A stretch of 9,705 nt of DNA from Flavobacteriales bacterium UBA5939 (GTDB lineage Bacteria; Bacteroidota; Bacteroidia; Flavobacteriales; Schleiferiaceae). A program made the position numbers and the translations under genes. Below are positions 1-6,124 of this stretch, in pieces (the stretch's first letter is position 1; every line of letters starts with the position of its first letter). The stretch lies in contig DJCX01000007.1 of assembly GCA_002430755.1 (NCBI GenBank), positions 973-10,677 on the forward strand, read 5' to 3'. Below the pieces are notes generated by a model. The model was not told the origin of the DNA. It saw only the letters and a list, made by a program, of their open reading frames with translations, and ran no database searches.

Positions 1-969
1 GAAGAAAGACCAATTGTTAGCGCCGTATTGGGCGACGGTACTCGTGATATCTGTATTTGGGCAGGTATGCATGGGAATGAAACAACGGGTATTCACATCA
101 TTTTACAGCTTATTGAAATGTTTCAATCGAAACAATTTAATGCAGCAGACATCAAACTTCATATCATTCCAGTAATCAACCCTGATGCCTATGTTAGGTA
201 TACACGTCGAAACGGGATGGGTATTGACTTAAACAGGGATTTTAGATCCTTCCAGACCGTAGAAAGCGCAAAACTTATCGGTTGGTTACGAATGATTGAA
301 CCAGAATTGTGCTTTAATCTTCACGATCAGCGTACCATTTTCCATGTAAATGGGCACAGTGCCTTCACTTCACTACTGGTTCCTTCAAGTGAAAGTACTC
401 GCGAGATAACGCCACTTCGTCGTCGAATTATGAATAGGTTGGGTAACGCCCTTGAGGCTATGAACCACGATTTGATTGGAGTTGGTCGCTATACCGATGA
501 ATTTTATCCAACGGCAGTTGGCGACTACCTAATATCAGAGGATATCCCGAATATTCTCATCGAAAGTGGAGTTGCCAAAGGAGATTTGGATAGAGCTAAT
601 GCACGTGAATTTGGCGTTCAGCTGATCCTTCACTCATTGGCCGCTTCAGAAGATCCAATAACCGCTTACGATGAGCTGCCGTTAAACGAAAAGGGCCAGC
701 TAGAGTGGGTATTTACCAATGTTTTGTATGCACACATGCGAGTGGATGTAGCTGTTAAGCGCGTTTTAGCTATGAACGGACACCACAAAGCAGTGATATA
801 CACCGTAGACGACTTAGGGGATTTAGCTGCACGTCCAAGGCTGTATGAGATCGACGGTTCTCATATAGGACTAACTGAAGCGCTCAGTGTGGATCGCCCT
901 ATTACCGGTGATTTTGGTACAGTGGTTTTCGAAGACGGAATTATAGTAAGCGGTCAATTGGAAGAATAG
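1..969 (+). CDS. M14-family zinc carboxypeptidase-like protein, 5' end missing
   Basis: The frame is open from the first base to the TAG at 967-969, so the true start lies outside the window; the internal TTG at 28 is not a convincing start. About 322 residues are visible. The M14 metallopeptidase signature is recognisable: GMHGNETTG supplies the zinc ligands His (codon 24) and Glu (codon 27), GIDLNRDF supplies the conserved Asn-Arg substrate-binding pair (codons 78-79), FNLHDQ supplies the third zinc ligand His (codon 108), and NILIESG supplies the probable catalytic Glu (codon 188). All core catalytic residues are therefore present. The family hydrolyses C-terminal amino acids or related amide bonds; the aspartoacylase/succinylglutamate desuccinylase branch is related. 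The substrate cannot be read, and the missing N-terminus means a signal peptide cannot be judged. About 130 residues follow the catalytic Glu and are not assigned to a domain. It converges on the ssb-like gene. The superfamily is confident, the substrate is not. Confidence 0.85.
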   Translation, partial: EERPIVSAVLGDGTRDICIWAGMHGNETTGIHIILQLIEMFQSKQFNAADIKLHIIPVINPDAYVRYTRRNGMGIDLNRDFRSFQTVESAKLIGWLRMIEPELCFNLHDQRTIFHVNGHSAFTSLLVPSSESTREITPLRRRIMNRLGNALEAMNHDLIGVGRYTDEFYPTAVGDYLISEDIPNILIESGVAKGDLDRANAREFGVQLILHSLAASEDPITAYDELPLNEKGQLEWVFTNVLYAHMRVDVAVKRVLAMNGHHKAVIYTVDDLGDLAARPRLYEIDGSHIGLTEALSVDRPITGDFGTVVFEDGIIVSGQLEE

Positions 970-990
970 GCCCCTCGGTTAGAGAGGCCT
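968..990. terminator. Stem-loop between convergent genes, possible terminator
   Basis: Bases 968-976 pair with 982-990 (AGGCC/GGCCT plus CTC/GAG, with one C-A mismatch) around a 5-nt loop. The hairpin overlaps the stop codon of the M14 gene and sits 10 bp from the stop of the minus-strand ssb-like gene, a typical place for a bidirectional terminator. There is no good T-run on either side, so this is not a textbook intrinsic terminator. Confidence 0.4.
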
Positions 991-1000
991 AATGCTAGAG

Positions 1001-1333
1001 CTATTCAGGCTTTTTACCGCCCAACATCAACATGTCTTTTGCGACAACTTCAGTAAAGTATTTCTTTACACCTTCAGCATTTTCGTACGAACGAGTAACT
1101 AAGCGGCCCGATATGCCGACTTTATCGCCTTTCTTAAGGTATTGTTCCATCGTCTGTGCTAAACCGCCCCAGGCGATAATATTGTGCCAATCAGTCATGG
1201 TTTTCTTGTTGCCATCACTATCGCGATACACCGTATTGGTCGCTAGTGTAAATGTCGTTTTAACACTCTTGTTGATTTCTTTGGAATCTGGATTCATTCC
1301 AAGATGTCCGATCAATTGAACTTGATTTTCCAT
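1001..1333 (-). CDS. ssb: Single-stranded DNA-binding protein, short form without acidic tail
   Basis: The 110-residue protein is a single SSB-type OB fold. It opens with MENQVQLIGHLGMNPD, followed by a FTLATN strand, the TDWHNIIAWGG block (Trp49, His50, Trp55; the aromatic DNA-stacking region) and KKGDKVGISGRL, and ends soon after the TEVVAKDML strand. Bacterial SSBs bind single-stranded DNA as tetramers during replication, recombination and repair. The usual flexible linker and acidic C-terminal tip (DDDIPF type), which recruits partner proteins, are absent: the protein stops at GGKKPE. This suggests a secondary SSB paralogue rather than the main replicative one; I infer that the genome carries another copy. 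The gene lies 82 bp downstream of the ACT-like gene on the same strand and may share its transcript. I see no clear Bacteroidota-type promoter in that gap. Confidence 0.92.
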   Translation of the reverse strand: MENQVQLIGHLGMNPDSKEINKSVKTTFTLATNTVYRDSDGNKKTMTDWHNIIAWGGLAQTMEQYLKKGDKVGISGRLVTRSYENAEGVKKYFTEVVAKDMLMLGGKKPE

Positions 1334-1415
1334 TGTTATTAAGGATTTAAGTATTAGTCCAGATAAATTGCCCTGAAATACGCTAAGCCCCTAATAATGT
1401 GGAAAACAAAAGGTT

Positions 1416-2081
1416 TTAAACAGGACGTTTGATAGTATTTATGGTCGTAAAGGCTGAATTCACATCTGCACTGTGTACAATGAATGTAGCCTCGTTTGTA
1501 GTTGATATGATCTCCTTTATTGGCACCCCGGCGGAGGCAATATGTTTAAAAAAGAAGTAATAGAGACCTATGACCTCTGAACTACTCGATGGCAAGCGGA
1601 GCGTAATTGAACTGAGTTCAGTTTCTGTACTCAATAAAGTTTCGCCTTGCATGGCTTGCTCCAAATACATTTGGTACTTCTCACTTACGATAATGGTGGT
1701 TTCTTCCATACCGCCTGTGAAGCTGTGAAATCCGTCATTGTCTTCCGCGATGGATTCTAGGAATGCAGCCTGTTTTGCTGGAAGGGCATTGGTTTTAACG
1801 TAGGTGTAGGTGACCAGATTTGAACGTACAATGATATCACCAAGCGATGCGATGAACTGCTGAAGCTTGTGTTGCATCTTGAGCTGTAGACGTGGCTCAC
1901 GTCGACGAATGGCCATGACGAGTGCACTCTCTTTTACTTCTTTACCTGTACTAGCGGCTATTTCGGGCTGCAATAAACGGGCAAGGGAACTTAGATTAAT
2001 AAGTTCTTCCTGGAGTGCTTCTTCCAAAAACGGTCGCTTCCTCAATGCTTCTTCTAAGGCCTCTCGTAAATTCATGTGCAT
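1416..2081 (-). CDS. Uncharacterised protein with ACT-like C-terminal domain
   Basis: The protein has 221 residues. Residues 4-80 look helical and charged (repeated Leu-Glu-Ala patterns, then a KEVKESALVMAIRR segment reminiscent of a small helical or winged DNA-binding-like domain). Residues about 88-135 and 157-218 have alternating beta/alpha patterns. The second block (ITLRLPSSSSEVIGLYYFFF, then IKEIISTTNEATFIVHSADV) closely resembles an ACT ligand-binding domain such as those at the end of aspartokinases. No kinase or dehydrogenase catalytic domain is present, so it is probably a stand-alone regulator or sensor, perhaps of amino acids; that is inference. Two possible starts exist, ATG at 2079-2081 and ATG at 2073-2075. 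The strong promoter just upstream would give a leader of only a few bases with the first. It is followed by ssb on the same strand. I do not recognise a characterised homologue. Confidence 0.7.
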   Translation of the reverse strand: MHMNLREALEEALRKRPFLEEALQEELINLSSLARLLQPEIAASTGKEVKESALVMAIRRREPRLQLKMQHKLQQFIASLGDIIVRSNLVTYTYVKTNALPAKQAAFLESIAEDNDGFHSFTGGMEETTIIVSEKYQMYLEQAMQGETLLSTETELSSITLRLPSSSSEVIGLYYFFFKHIASAGVPIKEIISTTNEATFIVHSADVNSAFTTINTIKRPV

Positions 2082-2092
2082 TCAATTTGTGG

Positions 2093-2124
2093 CAAAACTA
2101 TCACTCTGTTTAATTTTAAACAAA
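2093..2124 (-). promoter_or_regulatory. Bacteroidota-type promoter for the ACT-like gene
   Basis: Read on the minus strand, TTTG (complement of 2121-2124) is followed by exactly 20 bp and then TAGTTTTG (complement of 2093-2100). This matches the Bacteroidota housekeeping promoter (-33 TTTG, -7 TAnnTTTG) at every fixed base. The predicted transcription start is about 5 bp further on, near 2088, which leaves a leader of roughly 5-15 nt before the gene. Confidence 0.65.
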
Positions 2125-2163
2125 CCAATTCTATTTAAACACACCAAACATCCGCCTATTACG

Positions 2164-2171
2164 TACTTTTG
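2164..2171 (+). promoter_or_regulatory. Possible -7 element for the flavoprotein gene
   Basis: TACTTTTG matches the Bacteroidota -7 consensus TAnnTTTG at all six fixed bases. No TTG or TTTG is found 17-23 bp upstream, so only half of the promoter is supported. The final G is 4 bp before the ATG at 2176, so if the element is active the mRNA would be leaderless or nearly so. Confidence 0.35.
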
Positions 2172-2175
2172 TCTC

Positions 2176-3399
2176 ATGAATAACGTCGTTGTCATAGGAG
2201 GGGGTGCTGCAGGTTTCTTTGCGGCTATATCTTGCGCTGAGGCGAACCCTGAACTAAATGTGCTGCTACTAGAAAAAGGCAAAGATGTTCTTGGTAAGGT
2301 GCTTATCAGCGGTGGCGGTCGTTGTAATGTTACAAACGCTTGCTTCGACCCAAAAGAATTGGCCACCTACTATCCTCGAGGGTCTAAAGAACTACTGGGC
2401 CCTTTTCATAAGTTTCAGCCAGGAGATACCATGGAGTGGTTTGCCGATCGCGGTGTAGAGCTCAAGATTGAAGCGGATAACCGCGTTTTCCCTGTGACCG
2501 ATTCTTCATCGACTATAGCCGATTGTTTAATAGAAATGGCCGAAGCCGCCGGTGTACAGGTGCGCAGGTCTTCTGGAGTCAAGGCGTTTACTCAAGCTGA
2601 GGATGGCACCTGGCAAATTCTAACCACTACTGGTGAATCATTAGTCGCAGATAAACTCATGGTTGCCCCGGGTTCTTCAAAAGGCATTTGGGACCAATTG
2701 AAGAAGGCCGGTCATAAAATTGTACCTCCTGTACCTTCCTTATTCACGTTTAACATCAAAGATTCGCGAATCAAAGGACTGAGTGGAATTAGTCTACCTC
2801 ATGCTACGGTACAGGTTGCAAGTTCTGATTTAGAAGCCTCAGGTCCGCTATTGATCACACACTGGGGATTGAGTGGTCCAGCGGTATTGCGTTTGAGTGC
2901 TTGGGGTGCACGCGAATTAAACGATAGATTTTACCGCTTTCCTATTCTGGTGAATTGGATTGGTCGCGATGAGGAGGTAGTCGTATCTGAATTTCTTCGA
3001 GAGAAGAAGGAGAGTGGTAAAAAGCGAATTGGCAATCACACCCACTACGAGGTACCATTGCGACTATGGAAATCTATGGTTGCTGCCGCAGGTATTCCAA
3101 ATACTGCCACATGGGGAGATGTTTCAAGCAAGCAGATCAAGGCTTTGGCAGGTGAATTGTGCAGTGCTGTTTATCAAGTTACAGGCAAAAGCACTTTTAA
3201 AGAAGAATTCGTCACAGCGGGAGGCGTCGATCTTAAAGACGTGAATTTCAAAACCTTCTCCTCTCGAGTTGTACCTAACTTGTTTTTTGCTGGTGAGATT
3301 CTAGATATCGATGGAATCACAGGTGGATTTAACTTTCAAGCAGCGTGGACCGGTGGTTTTTTAGCCGGCAATGCTATGGCTGGCTATCCCTTAGATTAG
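2176..3399 (+). CDS. HI0933/BaiN-family FAD-dependent oxidoreductase
   Basis: The 407-residue protein matches the usual family length of about 400. The ATG at 2176 was chosen because it places the first beta strand (MNNVVVIGGGAAG) at the very N-terminus; the frame stays open upstream, but that stretch is antisense to the ACT-like gene. Motifs in order: the Rossmann dinucleotide loop GGGAAG at 8-13, the acidic end of strand 2 at Glu33 (LLLEKG), the family hallmark SGGGRCNVTN at 45-54, a conserved HWGLSGPAVL segment at 229-238, TAGGV at 347-351, and the second FAD-binding block AGEILDIDG plus GGFNFQ at 372-388. Members bind FAD and NAD(P)H; BaiN acts in bile-acid dehydroxylation in gut clostridia, but most relatives, including this one, have no known substrate. 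It is probably cytosolic, since no signal peptide is seen. The 3' end overlaps the next minus-strand gene by 9 bp. Confidence 0.92.
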   Translation: MNNVVVIGGGAAGFFAAISCAEANPELNVLLLEKGKDVLGKVLISGGGRCNVTNACFDPKELATYYPRGSKELLGPFHKFQPGDTMEWFADRGVELKIEADNRVFPVTDSSSTIADCLIEMAEAAGVQVRRSSGVKAFTQAEDGTWQILTTTGESLVADKLMVAPGSSKGIWDQLKKAGHKIVPPVPSLFTFNIKDSRIKGLSGISLPHATVQVASSDLEASGPLLITHWGLSGPAVLRLSAWGARELNDRFYRFPILVNWIGRDEEVVVSEFLREKKESGKKRIGNHTHYEVPLRLWKSMVAAAGIPNTATWGDVSSKQIKALAGELCSAVYQVTGKSTFKEEFVTAGGVDLKDVNFKTFSSRVVPNLFFAGEILDIDGITGGFNFQAAWTGGFLAGNAMAGYPLD

Positions 3400-3927
3400 G
3401 CCTTTTTTGGAAAGGTCTTGTAAGATTTTCTTTCCACGACTTTTCATCCCGGCGCTGCCTGTCTCTAGTGCCCATTGTATGCTTTCCTGAAGTTCATGGG
3501 CCAATTCCGGATATCTTAAGACCAATTTGTGAAGAATACTCATGCTGTAGACTCTGGGTGCCACAGCATCGCTAGGTGTCATCAATACTTTGAAGCAATA
3601 GTCGGCGAGTAGCCCTTCGCGTTCTTCGTGTCGGGGCAATCTATATTTAGAGTAATACCGCAGGATGAATCGCACTTCTGCATCCGTTTGTGTTTTTTCA
3701 AGTTGTTCAATCATCATTTTTTCCTTGATGTAGAACACCTCTGGTCGTTTATCACTGACGTGATGAAGGATCCAACTTCCTCTTAGTCGTTCTTTTTCAT
3801 TGCCGTTAAAGGCATATTCCAAGACCTCTTCGAGTTTGTCAGAGTGCTGGGTAGCGCACTGTATCCATTCCTGATACACGTGTTCTTTGTCAATGGTGAT
3901 TTCGTTTAAAGCGGTTTTTAAATCCAT
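3391..3927 (-). CDS. Uncharacterised all-helical protein, HEAT-repeat-like
   Basis: The 178-residue protein appears entirely alpha-helical, with paired amphipathic helices of the HEAT/Armadillo style: a region around residues 28-60 (EEVLEYAFNGNEKERLRGSW), then 80-97, 105-117, 121-140 and 143-160. It ends in a basic tail (MKSRGKKILQDLSKKGLI). No catalytic motif, signal peptide or membrane segment is visible. AlkD-type DNA glycosylases are also HEAT-like, but I cannot identify their active-site residues here, so I do not propose that function. HEAT-like solenoids usually bind proteins or nucleic acids. The start ATG is at 3925-3927. The gene converges on the flavoprotein gene with a 9-bp stop-to-stop overlap and diverges from the LexA-like repressor gene with an 88-bp gap. 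It could therefore be controlled by the same operator; that is inference. The coding call is fairly safe; the function is unknown. Confidence 0.75.
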   Translation of the reverse strand: MDLKTALNEITIDKEHVYQEWIQCATQHSDKLEEVLEYAFNGNEKERLRGSWILHHVSDKRPEVFYIKEKMMIEQLEKTQTDAEVRFILRYYSKYRLPRHEEREGLLADYCFKVLMTPSDAVAPRVYSMSILHKLVLRYPELAHELQESIQWALETGSAGMKSRGKKILQDLSKKGLI

Positions 3928-3961
3928 CTACAGAAAAAAGAAGCTATATAATGATGAAAAT

Positions 3962-3983
3962 ATTAGAAATCTAATTAAATTAG
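3962..3983. promoter_or_regulatory. Overlapping palindromes, candidate operator of the LexA-like repressor
   Basis: Bases 3962-3975 form a perfect inverted repeat, ATTAGA-AA-TCTAAT. Bases 3971-3983 form a second perfect one, CTAATT-A-AATTAG, which shares the middle half-site. The half-site ATTAG/CTAAT thus occurs three times in 22 bp, centred in the divergent region 33-54 bp before the repressor ATG. Placement and symmetry suit an autoregulatory site for a dimeric HTH protein. The sequence is AT-rich, so chance palindromes are possible. Confidence 0.45.
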
Positions 3984-3988
3984 CATTG
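3981..3988 (+). promoter_or_regulatory. Weak -7-like element before the LexA-like gene
   Basis: TAGCATTG matches the Bacteroidota -7 consensus TAnnTTTG at five of six fixed bases and lies 27 bp before the ATG. No -33 TTTG is present at the expected distance. It overlaps the right-hand half-site of the palindromes, so a bound repressor would block it. This is a tentative call. Confidence 0.28.
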
Positions 3989-4015
3989 TAAAACTACCGA
4001 TTAAAGATAGGTCTT

Positions 4016-4798
4016 ATGAATTACGTAAAGAACAATCTCAAATTTCTTCGCAAGAAGGAAGCGCTTACGCAAGAGCAGTTGGCTACTAAGATAGGTGTGA
4101 AACGTGCCATGATTGGTGCGTATGAGGAGGGAAGGGCAGAGCCTAGACTCCACACGTTACAGCATTTAGCGGCGTATTTCCAGGTGCGTTTGGATGATTT
4201 CGTAAACAAAGACCTCAGTGGTTCTGGCTCTATTCCTAAGGCAGATGTAAGTGGTGCACAACTTCGTATCCTCCCTGTTATTGTTGACGGTACGGAGGAA
4301 AAGGAGCTGGGAACACTTGTACCGGTTAAAGCTTCAGCAGGTTACCTATCAGGTTATGGCGATGCCGATTACATAGGCGCACTGCCTCGTTTCTCTATGC
4401 CGTTTCCAGAATTGCCACAGGATCGTACGTATCGCGTTTTCCAAATTCGCGGTGAGAGTATGTTGCCTATCAAACCGGGTTCTTACGTTATTACAGAATA
4501 TATCCAGGATTGGAAGTCCATTCGCAATGACGAATGTTACGTACTCATTACTAAAGACGAAGGTGTAGTGTACAAGCGTGTCATCAACAACTTGCACATC
4601 GGCGAACTCATGTTAAAGTCCGACAACCCTCAGTTTGCACCCTATACCGTTCCTGTAGATCGTCTTGTTGAAGTTTGGCGCGCTGTAGGATATACCAGTT
4701 TTGAACTGCCGTCTGCGGGCAATAACCAAGACATGTCGCAACTCATGCACATGATGGCAGATTTGAAAAAGGAAATGAATCAACTGAAAGACAACTAA
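4016..4798 (+). CDS. LexA-like HTH-S24 self-cleaving transcriptional repressor
   Basis: The 260-residue protein has two domains and a tail. Residues 5-62 form an XRE/Cro-type helix-turn-helix (LRKKEALTQEQLATKIGVKR, then MIGAYEEGRAEPRLHTLQHL). Residues about 98-225 are an S24/LexA peptidase domain. Its parts are visible: an Ala108-Gly109 cleavage site inside VPVKASAGYLSGYG, the nucleophile Ser148 in RGESMLP, and the general-base Lys187 in GVVYKRV. The Ser-Lys spacing of 39 is close to that in E. coli LexA (119 and 156). Residues 236-260 are a Met- and Lys-rich, probably coiled-coil tail absent from LexA. Family knowledge: RecA-ssDNA filaments stimulate self-cleavage and inactivate such repressors. 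It differs from E. coli LexA in having an XRE rather than a winged-helix DNA-binding domain, like phage CI and HdiR-type regulators. No phage genes flank it; instead it sits directly before three DNA-damage genes, so I infer it controls them and itself. Confidence 0.9.
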   Translation: MNYVKNNLKFLRKKEALTQEQLATKIGVKRAMIGAYEEGRAEPRLHTLQHLAAYFQVRLDDFVNKDLSGSGSIPKADVSGAQLRILPVIVDGTEEKELGTLVPVKASAGYLSGYGDADYIGALPRFSMPFPELPQDRTYRVFQIRGESMLPIKPGSYVITEYIQDWKSIRNDECYVLITKDEGVVYKRVINNLHIGELMLKSDNPQFAPYTVPVDRLVEVWRAVGYTSFELPSAGNNQDMSQLMHMMADLKKEMNQLKDN

Positions 4799-4835
4799 TT
4801 AAATCCTCATTTTATTGGACTTTCTCCTTCAAATT

Positions 4836-4855
4836 GAGCGGCTCTTGGGCCGCTC
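4836..4855 (+). promoter_or_regulatory. GC-rich hairpin between repressor gene and dinB
   Basis: GAGCGGC (4836-4842) and GCCGCTC (4849-4855) form a perfect 7-bp stem with a 6-nt loop, TCTTGG. It begins 37 bp after the repressor stop and ends 33 bp before the dinB ATG. No T-run follows, so it is not a classical terminator. It could be a weak terminator, an mRNA processing or stability element, or a translational control element for dinB. I see no TAnnTTTG promoter in this 90-bp gap. Confidence 0.45.
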
Positions 4856-4888
4856 GACTTGCCTGAGGACTGTCCAAACCCAGCCCAA

Positions 4889-6100
4889 ATGGAACGCTCA
4901 ATCTTACATATGGACCTCGATACTTTCTTCGTTTCTGTAGAAAGGTTGATGGACTCAAGGCTAAACAACCGTCCCATTATTATTGGTGGAACAGGAGATA
5001 GAGGAGTAGTGGCGGCATGTAGTTACGAGACTCGCAAGTTTGGTGTTCATTCTGCCATGCCTGTTCGTATGGCTCGTGAACTTTGCCCTGAAGCCATCAT
5101 TATTCGAGGAAATTCGGCCAATTATTCCAAGTATTCAAACCTGGTTACAGATGTGATTAAGGAACAGGTTCCTGTTTATGAGAAAACGTCCGTCGACGAA
5201 TTCTATGCAGATCTCACAGGGATGGACCGCTTCTTTGGCACCTTTAAGTTCTCAAGCGAGCTTAGAGACCGTGTTATTCGTGAAACAGGTCTGCCCATAA
5301 GCTTTGGTCTCTCTATCAATAAGACCGTTAGTAAGGTTGCTACCGGTGAGGCTAAACCAAACAATAAGATCTATGTAGAGAAAGGTCTTGAACGTCCTTT
5401 TTTAGCGCCCCTATCAGTACGTAAGATCCCGATGGTGGGAGAGAAGACCTACCAGACCTTACGCAACTTAGGTGTACGACGCATCCAAACCTTGCAAGAA
5501 ATGCCTTTAGAGATGATGCAAAGTGTCATGGGGAAGCACGGCTCAGTCATCTGGCACAAAGCCCAGGGGGTAGACCAAAGCCCTGTTATTCCTTACCAAG
5601 AACGTAAGAGCATCTCCACTGAACGCACTTTTGCAAAGGATACCATTGATGTGGTAAAGCTTGAAGGAATTATCGTGGCTATGGCAGAAAATCTAGCGTA
5701 CCAGCTTCGTCGTGGCGACAAACTCACTTCATGTATTACTGTGAAAATTCGCTACTCAGATTTCAATACACATACTCTTCAAGCACGAATACCATATACG
5801 GCAGCTGATCATGTGCTTATCCCGAAAGTGAAAGAATTGTTCAAACGACTCTTCGAACGCCGTCTACTGGTACGACTAGTAGGGGTTCGTTTCTCGCACT
5901 TGGTGGGTGGTGGCTACCAAATGAACCTCTTTGAGGAGAGTGAGGAGTTAAGTCGCCTTTACGGTGCTATGGATCATATTCGCCAGCGCTTTGGAGACCG
6001 TTCTGTACTCCGTGCTGTGAGTTTGGGAGCAAAGACTATAGGCCGTACCAACCCTTTCAATGGTGAGCCACCACCACTGTTGGCAAATAGACATCGATAA
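4889..6100 (+). CDS. dinB: Y-family DNA polymerase IV (DinB)
   Basis: The 403-residue enzyme is a translesion polymerase of the Pol IV/DinB class. The ATG at 4889 is preferred over the TTG at 4859 because it gives MERSILHMDLDTFF, with the conserved catalytic strand at the normal distance from the N-terminus. Catalytic carboxylates are all present: Asp9 (HMDLD) and Asp103-Glu104 in TSVDEFYADLTG. Phe14 aligns with the steric-gate residue that excludes ribonucleotides. A helix-hairpin-helix follows around 179-205 (KIPMVGEKTYQTLRNLGVRR), then the little finger to about residue 340. QMNLF at 344-348 is a good sliding-clamp-binding peptide, followed by about 55 residues including HIRQRFG. The intact active site separates it from ImuB, the catalytically dead Y-family partner in ImuA-ImuB-DnaE2 mutasomes. 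It is 24 bp upstream of the SRAP gene and probably cotranscribed with it. Confidence 0.93.
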   Translation: MERSILHMDLDTFFVSVERLMDSRLNNRPIIIGGTGDRGVVAACSYETRKFGVHSAMPVRMARELCPEAIIIRGNSANYSKYSNLVTDVIKEQVPVYEKTSVDEFYADLTGMDRFFGTFKFSSELRDRVIRETGLPISFGLSINKTVSKVATGEAKPNNKIYVEKGLERPFLAPLSVRKIPMVGEKTYQTLRNLGVRRIQTLQEMPLEMMQSVMGKHGSVIWHKAQGVDQSPVIPYQERKSISTERTFAKDTIDVVKLEGIIVAMAENLAYQLRRGDKLTSCITVKIRYSDFNTHTLQARIPYTAADHVLIPKVKELFKRLFERRLLVRLVGVRFSHLVGGGYQMNLFEESEELSRLYGAMDHIRQRFGDRSVLRAVSLGAKTIGRTNPFNGEPPPLLANRHR

Positions 6101-6124
6101 AAGACTAACTTAATATTCTCCTAA

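Noticed and set aside
28..30. TTG as the start of the M14 gene
   Set aside because: The frame continues to the window edge, and the first zinc ligand would be too close to the N-terminus for this family.
1032..1319. 95-codon plus-strand frame opposite ssb
   Set aside because: It is fully antisense to a clear SSB gene and has no domain signal.
1867..2175. N-terminal extension of the flavoprotein frame by 103 codons
   Set aside because: It is antisense to the ACT-like gene, crosses the promoter region, resembles nothing, and would bury the Rossmann strand that normally starts the protein.
3401..3415. Small hairpin CCTTT/AAAGG near the convergent flavoprotein end
   Set aside because: It is only 5 bp, AT-rich, and inside the 3' coding end of the HEAT-like gene; too weak to call a terminator.
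4004..4015. Short inverted repeat AAGA-TAGG-TCTT directly before the repressor ATG
   Set aside because: The 4-bp arms are expected often by chance; the longer palindromes upstream are better operator candidates.
4016..4798. Prophage CI-type repressor marking an integrated phage
   Set aside because: The domain layout would fit, but no integrase, structural or lysis genes, or attachment repeats flank it, and the downstream genes are repair genes.
4859..4888. TTG start for dinB, adding 10 residues
   Set aside because: The ATG at 4889 puts the catalytic strand at the normal distance from the N-terminus, and the TTG lies immediately after the hairpin.
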